DNA from: Chitinophaga sp. CF118
Lineage (GTDB): Bacteria; Bacteroidota; Bacteroidia; Chitinophagales; Chitinophagaceae
Length of the DNA stretch: 64,000 nucleotides
Assembly (NCBI RefSeq): GCF_900112615.1
Contig: NZ_FOMK01000002.1
Span: 434,001 to 498,000 of the forward strand
Direction of reading: 5' to 3'
Positions 18,281 through 27,004 of this stretch are shown piece by piece. The translations under genes and the position numbers were made by a program. Within the stretch, counting starts at the first letter, position 1. Each line of letters starts with the position of its first letter. Under the pieces are notes generated by a model, which worked only from the letters and a program-made list of their open reading frames with translations, had not been told where the DNA came from and ran no database searches.

Positions 18281-19897
18281 TTATTCCACCCGGAACCAGT
18301 CGTAATCTGCGAAGCCGGAATCATTGATCTTTGTGGGGCGGGTACAGAAGATACCTACTTTTGCACCAACCCAGCGTCCGGGTTGTGCAATGAAGGGTTC
18401 ACCTGCGGGAATAAAGTCAACACCATTGACGCTGTAGCTAAAATGGCAAACTGCCCCTTCTTTTACTTTCACACGGAACCAGCAGGTACTATCGGGGAGT
18501 GTAGCCAGAATGTTCTGCACTTCAGCTGTACCTTTATCCGCCTCTTTGCAAACAGCAGATACTACTTGTAAGGCAGTGCCTTTTTTAATAATTGATATAG
18601 ATGCATAACTGGCGCCCATAATGATCAACCCAGTTCGTTCTTCTTCCAGTTTAGGGTTTGGGTTAAAGCTGCATTTTGTAGTAACGGTAAATGTATCTGC
18701 AGGGAACTTTTGCAGCAAGAGGTTTGGTACATCCCAATAATTATGGAAATCCTCTGGCAATTGTGCTGAGAACAGGCGTAACGCCCCCCTATTGGGGAAA
18801 CTCATCATCCAGGTAGATTTCGGATTTGCCTGCCATTGCCATTGTACTCCTAAAGTATTCGCATTAAACTCATCCGATTCTGAAGGAGTAATAACAGGGC
18901 TGCCAGCAACTGGTTTTTTATATGTAAGCACTGGTTCTCCCTTCCCATCTCCATCTTTATCAACACCAATCACCGGCCAGTTATTAATCCATTGCATAGG
19001 CTGAAGATGGACTACCCGTCCGTAGGCCCCTTTATCCTGAAAATGCAGGAACCAATGTGCTCCCGAAGGTGTTTCCACCCATGCCCCCTGATGAGGGCCG
19101 TTTATAGGTGTATTGCCCTGATCCATGACTATTTTCTCTTCATAAGGACCATAAATATTCTTTGAGCGCAATACAAGCTGCCATCCGGTGCTTACTCCTC
19201 CCGCAGGAGCAAAAATGTAATAGTAACCGTTCCGTTTGTACAACTTAGGCCCCTCAAGGGTAGGTTGAGATGGATGTCCGTCAAATATCAGCACTCCTTC
19301 ATCAGTCACCTGAGTACCAGCCGCATTCATTCGGTTAAGTGTGAGGATGCTTTTGATACCTGCCCTGCTGCCAGCCCAGGCATGCACAAGGTATACCTTG
19401 CCATCATCATCCCATAAAGGGCAAGGATCGATCAATCCTTTGCCAGCCTTCACCATCACCGGATCAGACCATGGGCCTGCTGCATTCTTTGCTTTAATCA
19501 TATAGATCCCGAAATCCGGATCGGGAAAATAGATATAAAATGAGTCCTTATGATAGCGGATAGCAGGTGCCCAGCAACCATTACCATGTTGAGGTTTATC
19601 AAAATGTTCCAAAGGAAATTGCCGCTGTATCGCATGACCGATAATCTGCCAGTTTACCAGGTCTTTTGATTGAAGAACAGGTAGTCCCGGAGCCTCGTTA
19701 AAGCTGGAGGAAATCAGGTAGTAATCATTTCCCGCATGACAAACATCAGGATCCGAATAATCAGCGTTTAGTACAGGATTTTTATAATATCCGTTGCCAA
19801 GGTCAGATACCCAGGCTTTACTCTTTTGCTGGGCCTTCTGTGGCAGGGAAATCAGCAACAAAACAAAGAGGCTGTAAATATATTTAGCGATATACAT
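18281..19897 (-). CDS. GH43 family glycosidase (beta-xylosidase / arabinofuranosidase type)
   Basis: A 538-residue secreted two-domain enzyme. After a signal peptide, residues about 38-320 form the five-bladed GH43 propeller: DYSDPDV (base Asp49), GLIDPCPLWDDDG (pKa-tuning Asp) and the proton donor Glu215 in TLEGPKLY. Residues about 340-538 form the beta-sandwich C-terminal domain (XynB C-terminal/DUF1349-like), starting at SDEFNANTLGVQWQWQANP. The layout matches bacterial two-domain beta-xylosidases and alpha-L-arabinofuranosidases. Being near but not in the pectin operon, arabinan side chains or xylan are both plausible. It has its own transcription unit on the minus strand. Confidence 0.92.
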   Translation of the reverse strand: MYIAKYIYSLFVLLLISLPQKAQQKSKAWVSDLGNGYYKNPVLNADYSDPDVCHAGNDYYLISSSFNEAPGLPVLQSKDLVNWQIIGHAIQRQFPLEHFDKPQHGNGCWAPAIRYHKDSFYIYFPDPDFGIYMIKAKNAAGPWSDPVMVKAGKGLIDPCPLWDDDGKVYLVHAWAGSRAGIKSILTLNRMNAAGTQVTDEGVLIFDGHPSQPTLEGPKLYKRNGYYYIFAPAGGVSTGWQLVLRSKNIYGPYEEKIVMDQGNTPINGPHQGAWVETPSGAHWFLHFQDKGAYGRVVHLQPMQWINNWPVIGVDKDGDGKGEPVLTYKKPVAGSPVITPSESDEFNANTLGVQWQWQANPKSTWMMSFPNRGALRLFSAQLPEDFHNYWDVPNLLLQKFPADTFTVTTKCSFNPNPKLEEERTGLIIMGASYASISIIKKGTALQVVSAVCKEADKGTAEVQNILATLPDSTCWFRVKVKEGAVCHFSYSVNGVDFIPAGEPFIAQPGRWVGAKVGIFCTRPTKINDSGFADYDWFRVE

Positions 19898-19960
19898 TAT
19901 TAGTGGAATTCAATGTTTTCTATACGTGTTATTCTGACACCAATATAGTATAAATAAAAT

Positions 19961-19998
19961 AAAAGCCTATCCCATACTTATGTATGACATAGGCTTTT
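19961..19998 (-). terminator. terminator of the 20 kb SUKH-like gene
   Basis: AAAAGCCTAT and ATAGGCTTTT form a 10-bp outer stem with an inner CATAC/GTATG stem and TTAT loop. On the minus strand a T-rich run follows. It lies 19 bases beyond the stop of the 20018-20701 gene. Confidence 0.8.
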
Positions 19999-20017
19999 TT
20001 ACAATATCGTTTAGTGT

Positions 20018-20701
20018 TTAATTAATTAACCCAAGGTGCGTCCAGGTATCGACTGCGGTCCAGAAGTCTATGCTTCTTCCGGGAGCTTTATTATGCCACC
20101 ATAATATACTTTCGCCATCTGGTTTCTGAACATCAAGAGAAACATAGTCGCCCATACCATTTCCATATACGGTGAGCATATCATTCAGGGAAAAATCGAG
20201 TGTACCCAGTTCTTCTACTATATTCCACTGATCATCTCCAAGAAAACTCCATCTTTCTACCGGCGATAATCCCATAGATTCAGAAGCGAAATAAAACCAA
20301 CCATTGTGGAGTTGCTCATAAAAAGCAGATAATCCTTCCGGCAGGTTATCCCAATATTTGCTGATACGGTCGGGAATATTCTTTGAGAGTGGATTTCGGC
20401 CTTCGTAATAGCGGATATGGTCACCGCTTTTAATACCATACATCAACGAATAACCACTGCCATGATAAGTAAGGTCTACACTGATAAGGTTCTCTTTCAG
20501 GCATACCAGAACGTTTTCCAGTTCCTGATGAAAGGGTTGCCATAGTTTCAGCATCATATCGGCTCTCTCCTCTTCCCGGGCTGATAATACCTGTAACCAG
20601 GAAGCAGGCAATACTGCAGCAGGATCAGGCAGGTCGTTAATAGAAAGAATCTGTAAGTCTTCGGAGTACTTTTTCAGATAATCTATCGCTCTTTTATCCA
20701 T
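20018..20701 (-). CDS. SMI1/KNR4 (SUKH)-like immunity protein, relocated paralog
   Basis: A 227-residue soluble protein without a signal peptide. It is about 55-60 % identical by eye to the protein encoded at 32674-33351, sharing the DLQILSINDLPDP-type start, an LHNGWFYFAS block, SMGL-SVERWSFLGDD and a NGMGDYV segment. The LPE-FYE-LHNGW pattern resembles the SMI1/KNR4 (SUKH) superfamily, whose bacterial members are antitoxins of polymorphic toxins. This copy is 12 kb away from its paralog and stands alone with its own promoter and terminator, so it may be an orphan immunity gene that protects against toxins of neighbours. The SUKH assignment is by motif only. Confidence 0.7.
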   Translation of the reverse strand: MDKRAIDYLKKYSEDLQILSINDLPDPAAVLPASWLQVLSAREEERADMMLKLWQPFHQELENVLVCLKENLISVDLTYHGSGYSLMYGIKSGDHIRYYEGRNPLSKNIPDRISKYWDNLPEGLSAFYEQLHNGWFYFASESMGLSPVERWSFLGDDQWNIVEELGTLDFSLNDMLTVYGNGMGDYVSLDVQKPDGESILWWHNKAPGRSIDFWTAVDTWTHLGLIN

Positions 20702-20776
20702 AGTATAAGCTATCTATGCTACAATCCTTCCGGTATTTAAAAGGATATGCAACTTTGAATATCACATTAGATAATA

Positions 20777-20784
20777 CAAATATA
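20777..20784 (-). promoter_or_regulatory. promoter -7 element of the 20 kb SUKH-like gene
   Basis: TATATTTG on the minus strand is a perfect TAnnTTTG element about 75 bases upstream of the start codon at 20701. No well-spaced TTTG -33 element is obvious. Confidence 0.45.
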
Positions 20785-20919
20785 CATAAATAGTAATACA
20801 AACATTCACTTAGTATTAAAACACTACAGATGAGAGAGTAAACCTATAGTTATCACCCTTTTATGATTTCTTCACTTTTCTGCCAGGTATTTCACATGAC
20901 AAGAGAAGCTTTTACGATC

Positions 20920-20981
20920 CTATACTGATCTTACGTTCATCCTACGTCTTTTAACGTAAGATGAACGTAAGATCAGTATAG
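20920..20981. repeat. long imperfect inverted repeat (28-bp arms, one mismatch)
   Basis: CTATACTGATCTTACGTTCATC at 20920-20941 is exactly mirrored by its complement at 20960-20981. The arms extend inward by six more pairs with one mismatch to a 6-base loop. Each arm contains a degenerate tandem of an AACGTAAGAT-type word. It lies 11 bases past the stop of the 98-residue gene, so it may act as a terminator, but it lacks a clear T-tract. The rest of 20702-20919 holds only the promoter element. Confidence 0.7.
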
Positions 20982-20991
20982 CCACATATAC

Positions 20992-21288
20992 CTACTCCTC
21001 AATTCTGTCACCGTAGTCTTCAAGAATTTCGTCTTTTATTTCTTCCGGTGAATCACAGATATAAGTATTCAAATATCCTTCGTCGCCCCATAATTCACCA
21101 CACCAATAACCAATATTATCGTTCCAATATACCGAACAAAAAAAGTTATCTGCAAGAACCAGATAGGAAAAAAAAGGTTTCATATATATCGCATTCATCA
21201 CCTCTTCTTTAATCTCACCGTATTCATCCCAAAGGAATATGTCTTCAAATACGTTAAAACCATCTGGTGCTGCTATGGGTCCTTTCAT
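20992..21288 (-). CDS. small acidic hypothetical protein, immunity-like
   Basis: A 98-residue cytosolic protein, rich in Asp, Glu, Trp and Tyr, from a clear ATG (MKGPIAAPDGFNVFEDIF). I do not recognise the family. Its size, strong acidity, C-terminal EEIKDEILEDYGDRIEE tail and lack of a signal peptide resemble small immunity proteins, and it lies at the edge of an immunity gene island. That role is inference from context only. It could equally be an unrelated small cytosolic protein. Confidence 0.6.
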   Translation of the reverse strand: MKGPIAAPDGFNVFEDIFLWDEYGEIKEEVMNAIYMKPFFSYLVLADNFFCSVYWNDNIGYWCGELWGDEGYLNTYICDSPEEIKDEILEDYGDRIEE

Positions 21289-21517
21289 ATAAATTGATGT
21301 TATAAAATAGTTAAAAGTAAATCATTCAAATGCCGCGTATTCTAGCTATAGTAAGGATTTAACTGAATGTCATATAATTTAAAATTAAAGGGTCAAACAA
21401 TATATTTAATACTGGAGTAGCATCTGATTTGAAGATACGGATTTTATAAAACCAATTCATTTTATGGATATCTTTTTTCTTTAAAATTCTTGTAGTGTGG
21501 TTGGAATAGTATACGAC

Positions 21518-21636
21518 AGTCTATAATTGGAACACACGTTGAACAGACCTTCGGCACCCTTTGAACACATTTATGCGAACTAAGGGCGTCCAACGTGTGT
21601 TCAAGGTGTGTTCAACGTGTGTTCTAACTATAGACT
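21518..21636. repeat. 119-base element with 27-base terminal inverted repeats
   Basis: The left arm (21518-21544, AGTCTATAATT... GTTGAAC) and right arm (21610-21636) are reverse complements with two mismatches in 27 bases. The interior repeats the words GTTCAA, ACGTGTGTTC and AAGGTGTGTTC several times. There is no coding capacity and no obvious target duplication. It resembles a small non-autonomous repeat or a strong hairpin. The rest of the 21289-21918 gap (630 bases) contains no gene I can support. Confidence 0.65.
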
Positions 21637-21918
21637 CACTATTAACTTGCTATCAACTTACCCTAAAGGCACTGCGAAAAAAAGAGGAATTCAAGGTTAA
21701 TATAGCAACTCTTCTAAAGTTACAATTTTGCTATAAAATGTGTTGGGGTAGATTGTTAAAAAAAGCCTTTTTTTTAACAACCTGGCCAGGAATAGCTAAA
21801 AAATCAGACGATGGATTATGCTCCAAATTAGCAGTAATATCCTTTTTATTCAGGGGGAAGATGTTGGTTTGCAGCAGCTGTTTACTGCTAAGCTCAAATT
21901 ATACAGGCAATCTCCTTG

Positions 21919-22578
21919 TCAATTCTGTTCAAGGAGCTTTCTTATAAGTTTATAAACGTGTGAACCCAATTGATTAGGCCAACGCTCACCGGCATTATTA
22001 TCTTGTTCTTCTGCTCTTTGAATAGCTAGATTTAAGTGCGGCAGAAAATGATTTGTATTAATATTAGATTTATTGAAACTACCTAGTAAATGTAACAATT
22101 CCATTTCGACCCTAGTTCGATCACCGGTTTTCCGATTATCCAGGAATTCTCGTTTAGTATCTTCGCTGTAGTCTGTAAGTGCTGTAATATGGAGAAGAAG
22201 CCAAAACTCAAAAGCGGGATTACTCATTGCAAAACCAAACTTTGCCTGTTGACATTTCTGAGCTACATCAGATATTTCAGATATTTTCCAGGACTGCTTA
22301 TCTCTGTCAATTATCATCCACAATTCATCTCCGTCTTTAAGCCTGTATTCTTTTTTAAATTCTTTTAATTGTCTTAAAACCCTTGAAGGGGAGCTTGAAT
22401 TGTCAATTCGACGTAGGGGTTCTATAAAAACTGCTTTATTATGATACCATTGGGGGGACTTAAACTCCTCAAAATATTTAATTTCTGTTTCGGTACCTTC
22501 GGCAGCGATAACAAATAGTTTTTGAGTATCTCTATTAAAACCCTTGCGAGTGAATTCTCGTCTTACCCTCCCGGCCAT
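21919..22578 (-). CDS. rloB: RloB-family protein (AbiLii-like), phage defence partner
   Basis: A 219-residue protein of the RloB family. It carries TOPRIM-like acidic residues: Glu27 in FVIAAEGTETE and Asp91/Asp93 in WMIIDRDK. The SNPAFEFWLLLH block (about 116-127) is a hallmark of the family. RloB proteins pair with an AAA ATPase; the pair is found in restriction loci and corresponds to AbiLi/AbiLii of abortive infection. The likely role is a nuclease activated during phage infection, by analogy with OLD-type ATPase/TOPRIM pairs. It starts 6 bases after the ATPase gene, so the two are translationally close. The mechanism is inference; family membership is good. Confidence 0.82.
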   Translation of the reverse strand: MAGRVRREFTRKGFNRDTQKLFVIAAEGTETEIKYFEEFKSPQWYHNKAVFIEPLRRIDNSSSPSRVLRQLKEFKKEYRLKDGDELWMIIDRDKQSWKISEISDVAQKCQQAKFGFAMSNPAFEFWLLLHITALTDYSEDTKREFLDNRKTGDRTRVEMELLHLLGSFNKSNINTNHFLPHLNLAIQRAEEQDNNAGERWPNQLGSHVYKLIRKLLEQN

Positions 22579-22584
22579 AAATCA

Positions 22585-23949
22585 TCAGTTTATTACTGTT
22601 AAGTGATTCCGGCTTCCGAAAACGGGAACAGCTTTGAAACGGCCAAGAAGGTAATCTTTTCTTATTTCTTTGTCAAAGCGAATTTTGAACTCTTCCAGAG
22701 AATAAAAAGAAGATGCTCCAAATTGATCTTTTACCACAAACCAAACTTCATCTTTTCTAATCAGTTTTTGAGAAAGTAAACTTGATTCGTGAGTGGTAAT
22801 AATAATTTGACTATTAATCCCTTTTGACTTCGACAAAAAGAGATCTATCATGTCGTATGTTAAATTTGGATGGAGGCTCCGGTCTATTTCATCAATTACA
22901 AATACGTTATCTCCTTTAAACAGATCCATTATGACGGGGATAAAATCCAGGATGCGCTGAGTTCCATCAGATTCTTCATTAACCTCAAATAACTCATCAA
23001 CATCGCTGTTCTTCACAGCATGTTTTGTCATCATTTTCGATAATTTCAATTCTCCATTTGCATCACGACTAATGGAATAAGTTATATTACGATACGTATC
23101 ACTAACAAAAACCTGCTTCGCCTCAGACTCATCAAATAAAACGTCCTTGAAATCATTCAAATCAGGAATGTCTTCAATAGAAACTTCTTCCAGGTCTACA
23201 CCTTTAATACCTGTGTTAAAATATTCAAGAAATTCATTGAAAATCTCATATATATTCTGGTTGTCTCGCAACTCAAACTCTATACCCCGCTTGTGTTTAG
23301 TATTAGGGAAAATAATTCTTAAGGTATTTTGAAACCAATCCAAAACATTGAAGATATCATCTAAATCTGTAACATTATTCCTTACATTCCTAACTTTACA
23401 TTCCGTTATAAAAAGTTGGTTTTTTCGGGTTCCGTCTCCGGTAAATTTCAAAAACTGTTTTTCCTCTTTATTCTTAAATTTAATTCCTGAGAAATCATAA
23501 ATGCTTTTGCCAAGCTCTGACTTTCTTTCAAAAATGGATTTGTCAGCGTCTTTATTTACTTCAAAAAGCCATTCTTCAAGAATTTCAGTATTATTAAACT
23601 CAAAGCCATAAGCATAATTTTTATTCTGGTGCTTTATTTCCAGTTCTATTCTGGAAGGACGATCTACGAAAGATTTGTCCAGCCTGAAATTTCTATATCC
23701 AATTTTTTCATTTTCTGTTCTTGTTCCCAATAAAACGAATTTCCTGGTAAAGTCTAATGCCTTTGCAAGATTAGATTTACCGGAAGCATTAGCTCCGTAA
23801 ATGATCGCTGTTTTTAATATTGGTATATCCCGGCTTTTCTCCGCAGGTATAATATGATGACTTTTAACACGTGATTTACCCGGAATCATCGAAATTTCTG
23901 TTCTGTCAGCAAATGACAGGAAATTCTCTATTGAAAAACGAATAAGCAT
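22585..23949 (-). CDS. rloA: RloA-like AAA ATPase (AbiLi-like), phage defence partner
   Basis: A 454-residue ABC/SMC-type ATPase of the AAA_15/AAA_21 group. The N-terminal IENFLSFADRTEISM start and Walker A GANASGKS (residues 52-59) are followed by a helical insertion, the Walker B VFVIDEID with Asp353/Glu354, and a THESSLLSQKLIRKDEVWF block typical of this group. Such ATPases act as sensors that license a nuclease partner; here that is the RloB protein 6 bases downstream. The pair sits inside the immunity gene island, fitting a defence hot spot. An anticodon-nuclease role (RloC/PrrC) is not supported, as those motifs are absent. No consensus promoter was found upstream. Confidence 0.85.
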   Translation of the reverse strand: MLIRFSIENFLSFADRTEISMIPGKSRVKSHHIIPAEKSRDIPILKTAIIYGANASGKSNLAKALDFTRKFVLLGTRTENEKIGYRNFRLDKSFVDRPSRIELEIKHQNKNYAYGFEFNNTEILEEWLFEVNKDADKSIFERKSELGKSIYDFSGIKFKNKEEKQFLKFTGDGTRKNQLFITECKVRNVRNNVTDLDDIFNVLDWFQNTLRIIFPNTKHKRGIEFELRDNQNIYEIFNEFLEYFNTGIKGVDLEEVSIEDIPDLNDFKDVLFDESEAKQVFVSDTYRNITYSISRDANGELKLSKMMTKHAVKNSDVDELFEVNEESDGTQRILDFIPVIMDLFKGDNVFVIDEIDRSLHPNLTYDMIDLFLSKSKGINSQIIITTHESSLLSQKLIRKDEVWFVVKDQFGASSFYSLEEFKIRFDKEIRKDYLLGRFKAVPVFGSRNHLTVIN

Positions 23950-24203
23950 ATAACATTGTATTTACTGAGTAAATTTAGTGAAAAAATCACCATATTTAAG
24001 CAAATATGCATAAAAGGCTCTTTATTTCTTCAATGATCGCCTGTTTGCGGGAATTTGGCCCCTGTATATCGAAAATCCTGCTAATCTTTTAAGTTGTGGA
24101 TCTGGGAAAGTTATAACTGATTGTTGTACTGTAAGAAATAAAAACATATATAACGGCCATGGATGTGTTAAACCTTAGCCCAACTTAATATTAAAATATA
24201 TAA

Positions 24204-24211
24204 TATATTTG
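24204..24211 (+). promoter_or_regulatory. promoter -7 element of the 24 kb lipoprotein gene
   Basis: TATATTTG matches TAnnTTTG and lies 40 bases before the ATG at 24251, in an AT-rich divergent gap (23950-24250) that otherwise shows nothing. No clear -33 TTTG at the right spacing. Confidence 0.5.
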
Positions 24212-24250
24212 CAACAAGAATTGTAAATTAAATCAGCCTATACTAGTACT

Positions 24251-25534
24251 ATGAAATTATCAGCATTTTCAAGAAAATGTATTATTCCTGTATTGTTCGT
24301 AATGTCCATTGCCGCCTGTAAAAAAGATAATAATGGGAGTGATAACGCAGCCAGCAGTGAAAAAAAGATATTAACCTTTAAAGTTGATTCAATTAATGGT
24401 GTAATAGATGAGACAACTCATACCATCAATATCAGCCTGCCTACATATTATTCTCTTTCTGCAGTTCCTGCAACTATGACTATCTCGGACAGAGCTACAA
24501 TATCGCCAGGAATTAAGTTGACGCTTGACCTTACTAAAACAGTGACTTTTACGGTGAAAGCGGAAGATAAGTCTACCGTAAATTATACCGTTATTGGTAA
24601 AACCGGAATGAATGATCAGAACAACATTATATCTTTTAAGCTATATGGAATGCAAGGTGGAGATCCTCTTGAGAAGGTGACTATAGATTCTATCAAAAAT
24701 CAGATTATTGTGGATATGTCTGTGTTTGGGGATGCTATAACAATGAAGACAGATATTCGGCTGCCTTATGGTGCTACCTCCATACCTGGTCCAAAAGATA
24801 CAGTGGACTTTACCAATCCTGTACATTATATTGTCAAAGCGGAAAACGGGAGTACCCGCGAGTATGAAGTAAAAGTGCGGAATAAAGAGAATAGACTGGA
24901 TTCCCTGTTCCTTCCGGTTCATGGACTGGAGTACGGGAAATATTTAGAGCCATATGCGCTAGGTTCCTACTTAATTTTAACCAGGTTTATCCCTCAGGAT
25001 TTTTATGGAAATCTTAAAAACGACGGATATGCTTTATTCTATGCACTCGAATCGGATGACCTTTATTTGCAGAAGCCCTTTAAAGCTGTAATGTCAAAAA
25101 ATGCGACTGCTACACCAACATTTAATATGCTGGCAGACTATAGTAAAGATGTGGTGTACAAAATCACTTCTGAAACTGGAGCTGAAAGAAATTATACCGT
25201 TAGGGTGATCAGGAACAAGGTCATCATGAAAAATATGGGGGTTTATTACGGGGCCATTGGTTTTTCAAATTTCAATTCGTTGCAACCGCTGGATTATAGA
25301 AGTAATGCAAGGATCAGCCAGGTATGGGCCATGGATACCCTAACATTGGCAACCACGCCAATGAAAATACAGAAAAGTCGCGACAAAGATGATTGGGGCA
25401 TCTATCATGATTACCTGGGTTTAGCGGATGGTAATCCTTTAGCTAAGGGCACCTATCGTTTGAAAGTAAAGTTGGAAAACGGGGAAGAAGAAGTGACCCG
25501 GTTTATTTTTTATGGAATGCCTCCAGAGAACTAA
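24251..25534 (+). CDS. lipoprotein with tandem DUF5018-like beta-sandwich repeats
   Basis: A 427-residue lipoprotein: signal peptide and lipobox SIAAC (Cys23), then an Asn/Asp/Ser linker. Residues about 37-330 hold three to four repeats of about 85 residues, each ending in a strand pattern such as TVTFTVKAEDKSTVNYTVIG, HYIVKAENGSTREYEVKVR or DVVYKITSETGAERNYTVRV. This resembles DUF5018-type Ig-like repeats of Bacteroidota surface lipoproteins. The final 90 residues are a different domain with no clear match. The role is probably binding at the cell surface; no partner is evident. It is the only plus-strand gene in the island and has its own promoter and terminator. Confidence 0.75.
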   Translation: MKLSAFSRKCIIPVLFVMSIAACKKDNNGSDNAASSEKKILTFKVDSINGVIDETTHTINISLPTYYSLSAVPATMTISDRATISPGIKLTLDLTKTVTFTVKAEDKSTVNYTVIGKTGMNDQNNIISFKLYGMQGGDPLEKVTIDSIKNQIIVDMSVFGDAITMKTDIRLPYGATSIPGPKDTVDFTNPVHYIVKAENGSTREYEVKVRNKENRLDSLFLPVHGLEYGKYLEPYALGSYLILTRFIPQDFYGNLKNDGYALFYALESDDLYLQKPFKAVMSKNATATPTFNMLADYSKDVVYKITSETGAERNYTVRVIRNKVIMKNMGVYYGAIGFSNFNSLQPLDYRSNARISQVWAMDTLTLATTPMKIQKSRDKDDWGIYHDYLGLADGNPLAKGTYRLKVKLENGEEEVTRFIFYGMPPEN

Positions 25535-25556
25535 ATTTTTATAGTAGCTACGCCTT

Positions 25557-25610
25557 AAAAGCCGCCTGAAATGCCCACTAATTCACTGGCTACATTTCTG
25601 GCGGCTTTTT
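25557..25610 (+). terminator. rho-independent terminator
   Basis: AAAAGCCGCC and GGCGGCTTTT form the outer stem, extended inward by CCTGAAATG/CATTTCTGG with one mismatch, followed by T residues. It lies 23 bases after the lipoprotein stop and could also serve the convergent TPR pseudogene. Confidence 0.8.
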
Positions 25611-25653
25611 CCTTGTTATTGCTGGTAGTAGTGGCTGAAGGCTCATTGTTCCA

Positions 25654-26474
25654 CTATTTTTCAGCAATTGATTTTAGAGTGAATTTTGCTAATTCAATAT
25701 TTCCGGTAGTCACATCAGGTGAAAATATGAGATTTCCAAGAAGCTGTTTTGCTTCTTCTTTCTTTCCATCTTCATTTAATATAACTGCCTTGTTTATTAT
25801 TAAGATTCCTTTCGTGTCAGCATCAGGTTGCTTTGAAAGACCTTGTTCAATTGCTTGTAACCTTTCTTTTTTATCGTTTGATAAGATTGCAAGTTCTTTC
25901 CAGGCTGGTGCAAAGTTTGGAACTTTTTCAGTTATCATTCTTGCAATTTCAAGTTTTTTATTTTCGTCATTTGTCCACTCAATTTGCATATAAGCCGCAT
26001 ACAAACCCTTAGGGAATTTCCCTGATTGTTCTCCTTCCAATGAGTATAAAGCGGTCTTTGCTGTGAAAAAACCTTTGGGAGCTAATTCATCTGTCTTTTT
26101 GTAAAATTTCAATGCGTTGTCAAAATCACCTTTCAGTAAATAAGTATAAGCCAAATCATAAGTAGGGTATGCCCAGGATGGCTGAATTTTAATAGCTTCT
26201 CCAGTTTGGCAATAGATAAATCATATTTGCCAGCTTGTCCCAATTCTATTGCTTCATTGTGTAAACCCTTAGCTGTTGGGTCAATAGTTTGATTACTCAC
26301 AATTTCATAGTTTATTTGCCCTGTAACATTTGCAAGGTCATTCCTGGTCAAAGAATGACCTGAACTGTCTTTGAAAATTATGTCTTGTTTTTCAGAGTTA
26401 GTTTTGTTAGTACCAGTATGGCAAGAGCATAAAATTAGAAATGTCAGACAGGAAATACTTGTTATTAGTTTCAT
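25654..26474 (-). pseudogene. TPR lipoprotein gene broken by a one-base frameshift
   Basis: The first frame starts at the ATG at 26474 with a lipoprotein signal (MKLITSISCLTFLILCSC). It reads into a TPR motif (AIELGQAGKYDLSIAKLEK) and then shifts to an unrelated tail with a stop at 26133. The next frame, ending at 25654, continues the same TPR exactly: EAIKIQPSWAYPTYDLAYTY, then LLKGDFDNALKFYKKTDELA. Restoring one base near 26200, within GGAGAAGC on the minus strand, joins both into one protein of about 273 residues. Either the gene is dead or the base is a sequencing error. Function is unknown beyond a TPR scaffold on a lipoprotein. It follows the four-copy immunity family on the same strand. 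Confidence 0.75.
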
Positions 26475-26537
26475 TGGTCTTTTGTAATATGAATTACTCA
26501 CTTGTGTTCGCAGATGCCTTTCCTTCTCTTATAAACA

Positions 26538-26990
26538 TTATTTTGATTTTAACAATTCTTTCAATTCAAGTATAGCGCTTATTATTTCCTGCTCCCATTT
26601 ATCATCCACAGTTCCCTTTTCCTTGAATTTAAAAAGGTCCGCAGCTTCAAGCGCTTTCTCTCCCAGTTGGAGGGATAATTCATAAAACTGCTTATACGAT
26701 AAAATTGTTTTCTTCTTCTTGCCCTGATAAATTTTCACTACTCCTTTGTCAAGCCATACTATATCATTTTCTATTACGGGACCAAAAACAAAACCATCGG
26801 AACCAATATGATGTTCTCCCTTATTTATCACGGCTAATAAAAAAGAAGGAATATCCTGAATTCTCTGATCGGCAACATAACCAATCCCCTCCCAGATAAA
26901 ATCTATATCCTCATTTACATAATTGATCAGAAATGGCTTGTCCATTTCATTCGTCACATCCTCTTTAAAATAGATAATATACTTATTCAT
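26538..26990 (-). CDS. tandem immunity-like protein, four-copy family, divergent copy 4
   Basis: A 150-residue soluble protein without a signal peptide, last in a run of four paralogs (26538, 27005, 27494 and 28041). It shares an MNKY start, the GIGY-ADQRIQDIPSFLL pattern, IVWLDKGVVKIY, SYKQFYELSLQLGEKALEAA and KGTVDDKWE with the others but is the most diverged. I do not recognise the family. Tandem array, small size, cytosolic location and position downstream of a toxin gene suggest an immunity protein; that is inference. The gap to the next paralog upstream is 14 bases. Confidence 0.7.
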   Translation of the reverse strand: MNKYIIYFKEDVTNEMDKPFLINYVNEDIDFIWEGIGYVADQRIQDIPSFLLAVINKGEHHIGSDGFVFGPVIENDIVWLDKGVVKIYQGKKKKTILSYKQFYELSLQLGEKALEAADLFKFKEKGTVDDKWEQEIISAILELKELLKSK

Positions 26991-27004
26991 TATAAATTAT
27001 TTAC

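Noticed and set aside
21561..21947. A 128-codon plus-strand open frame in the gap before the RloB gene
   Set aside because: It begins inside the inverted-repeat element, runs into the antisense of rloB, and its translation shows no domain, signal peptide or coding character.
22585..23949. Anticodon nuclease (RloC/PrrC) identity for the ATPase
   Set aside because: The ATPase lacks the C-terminal nuclease region of those proteins, and its partner is an RloB protein.
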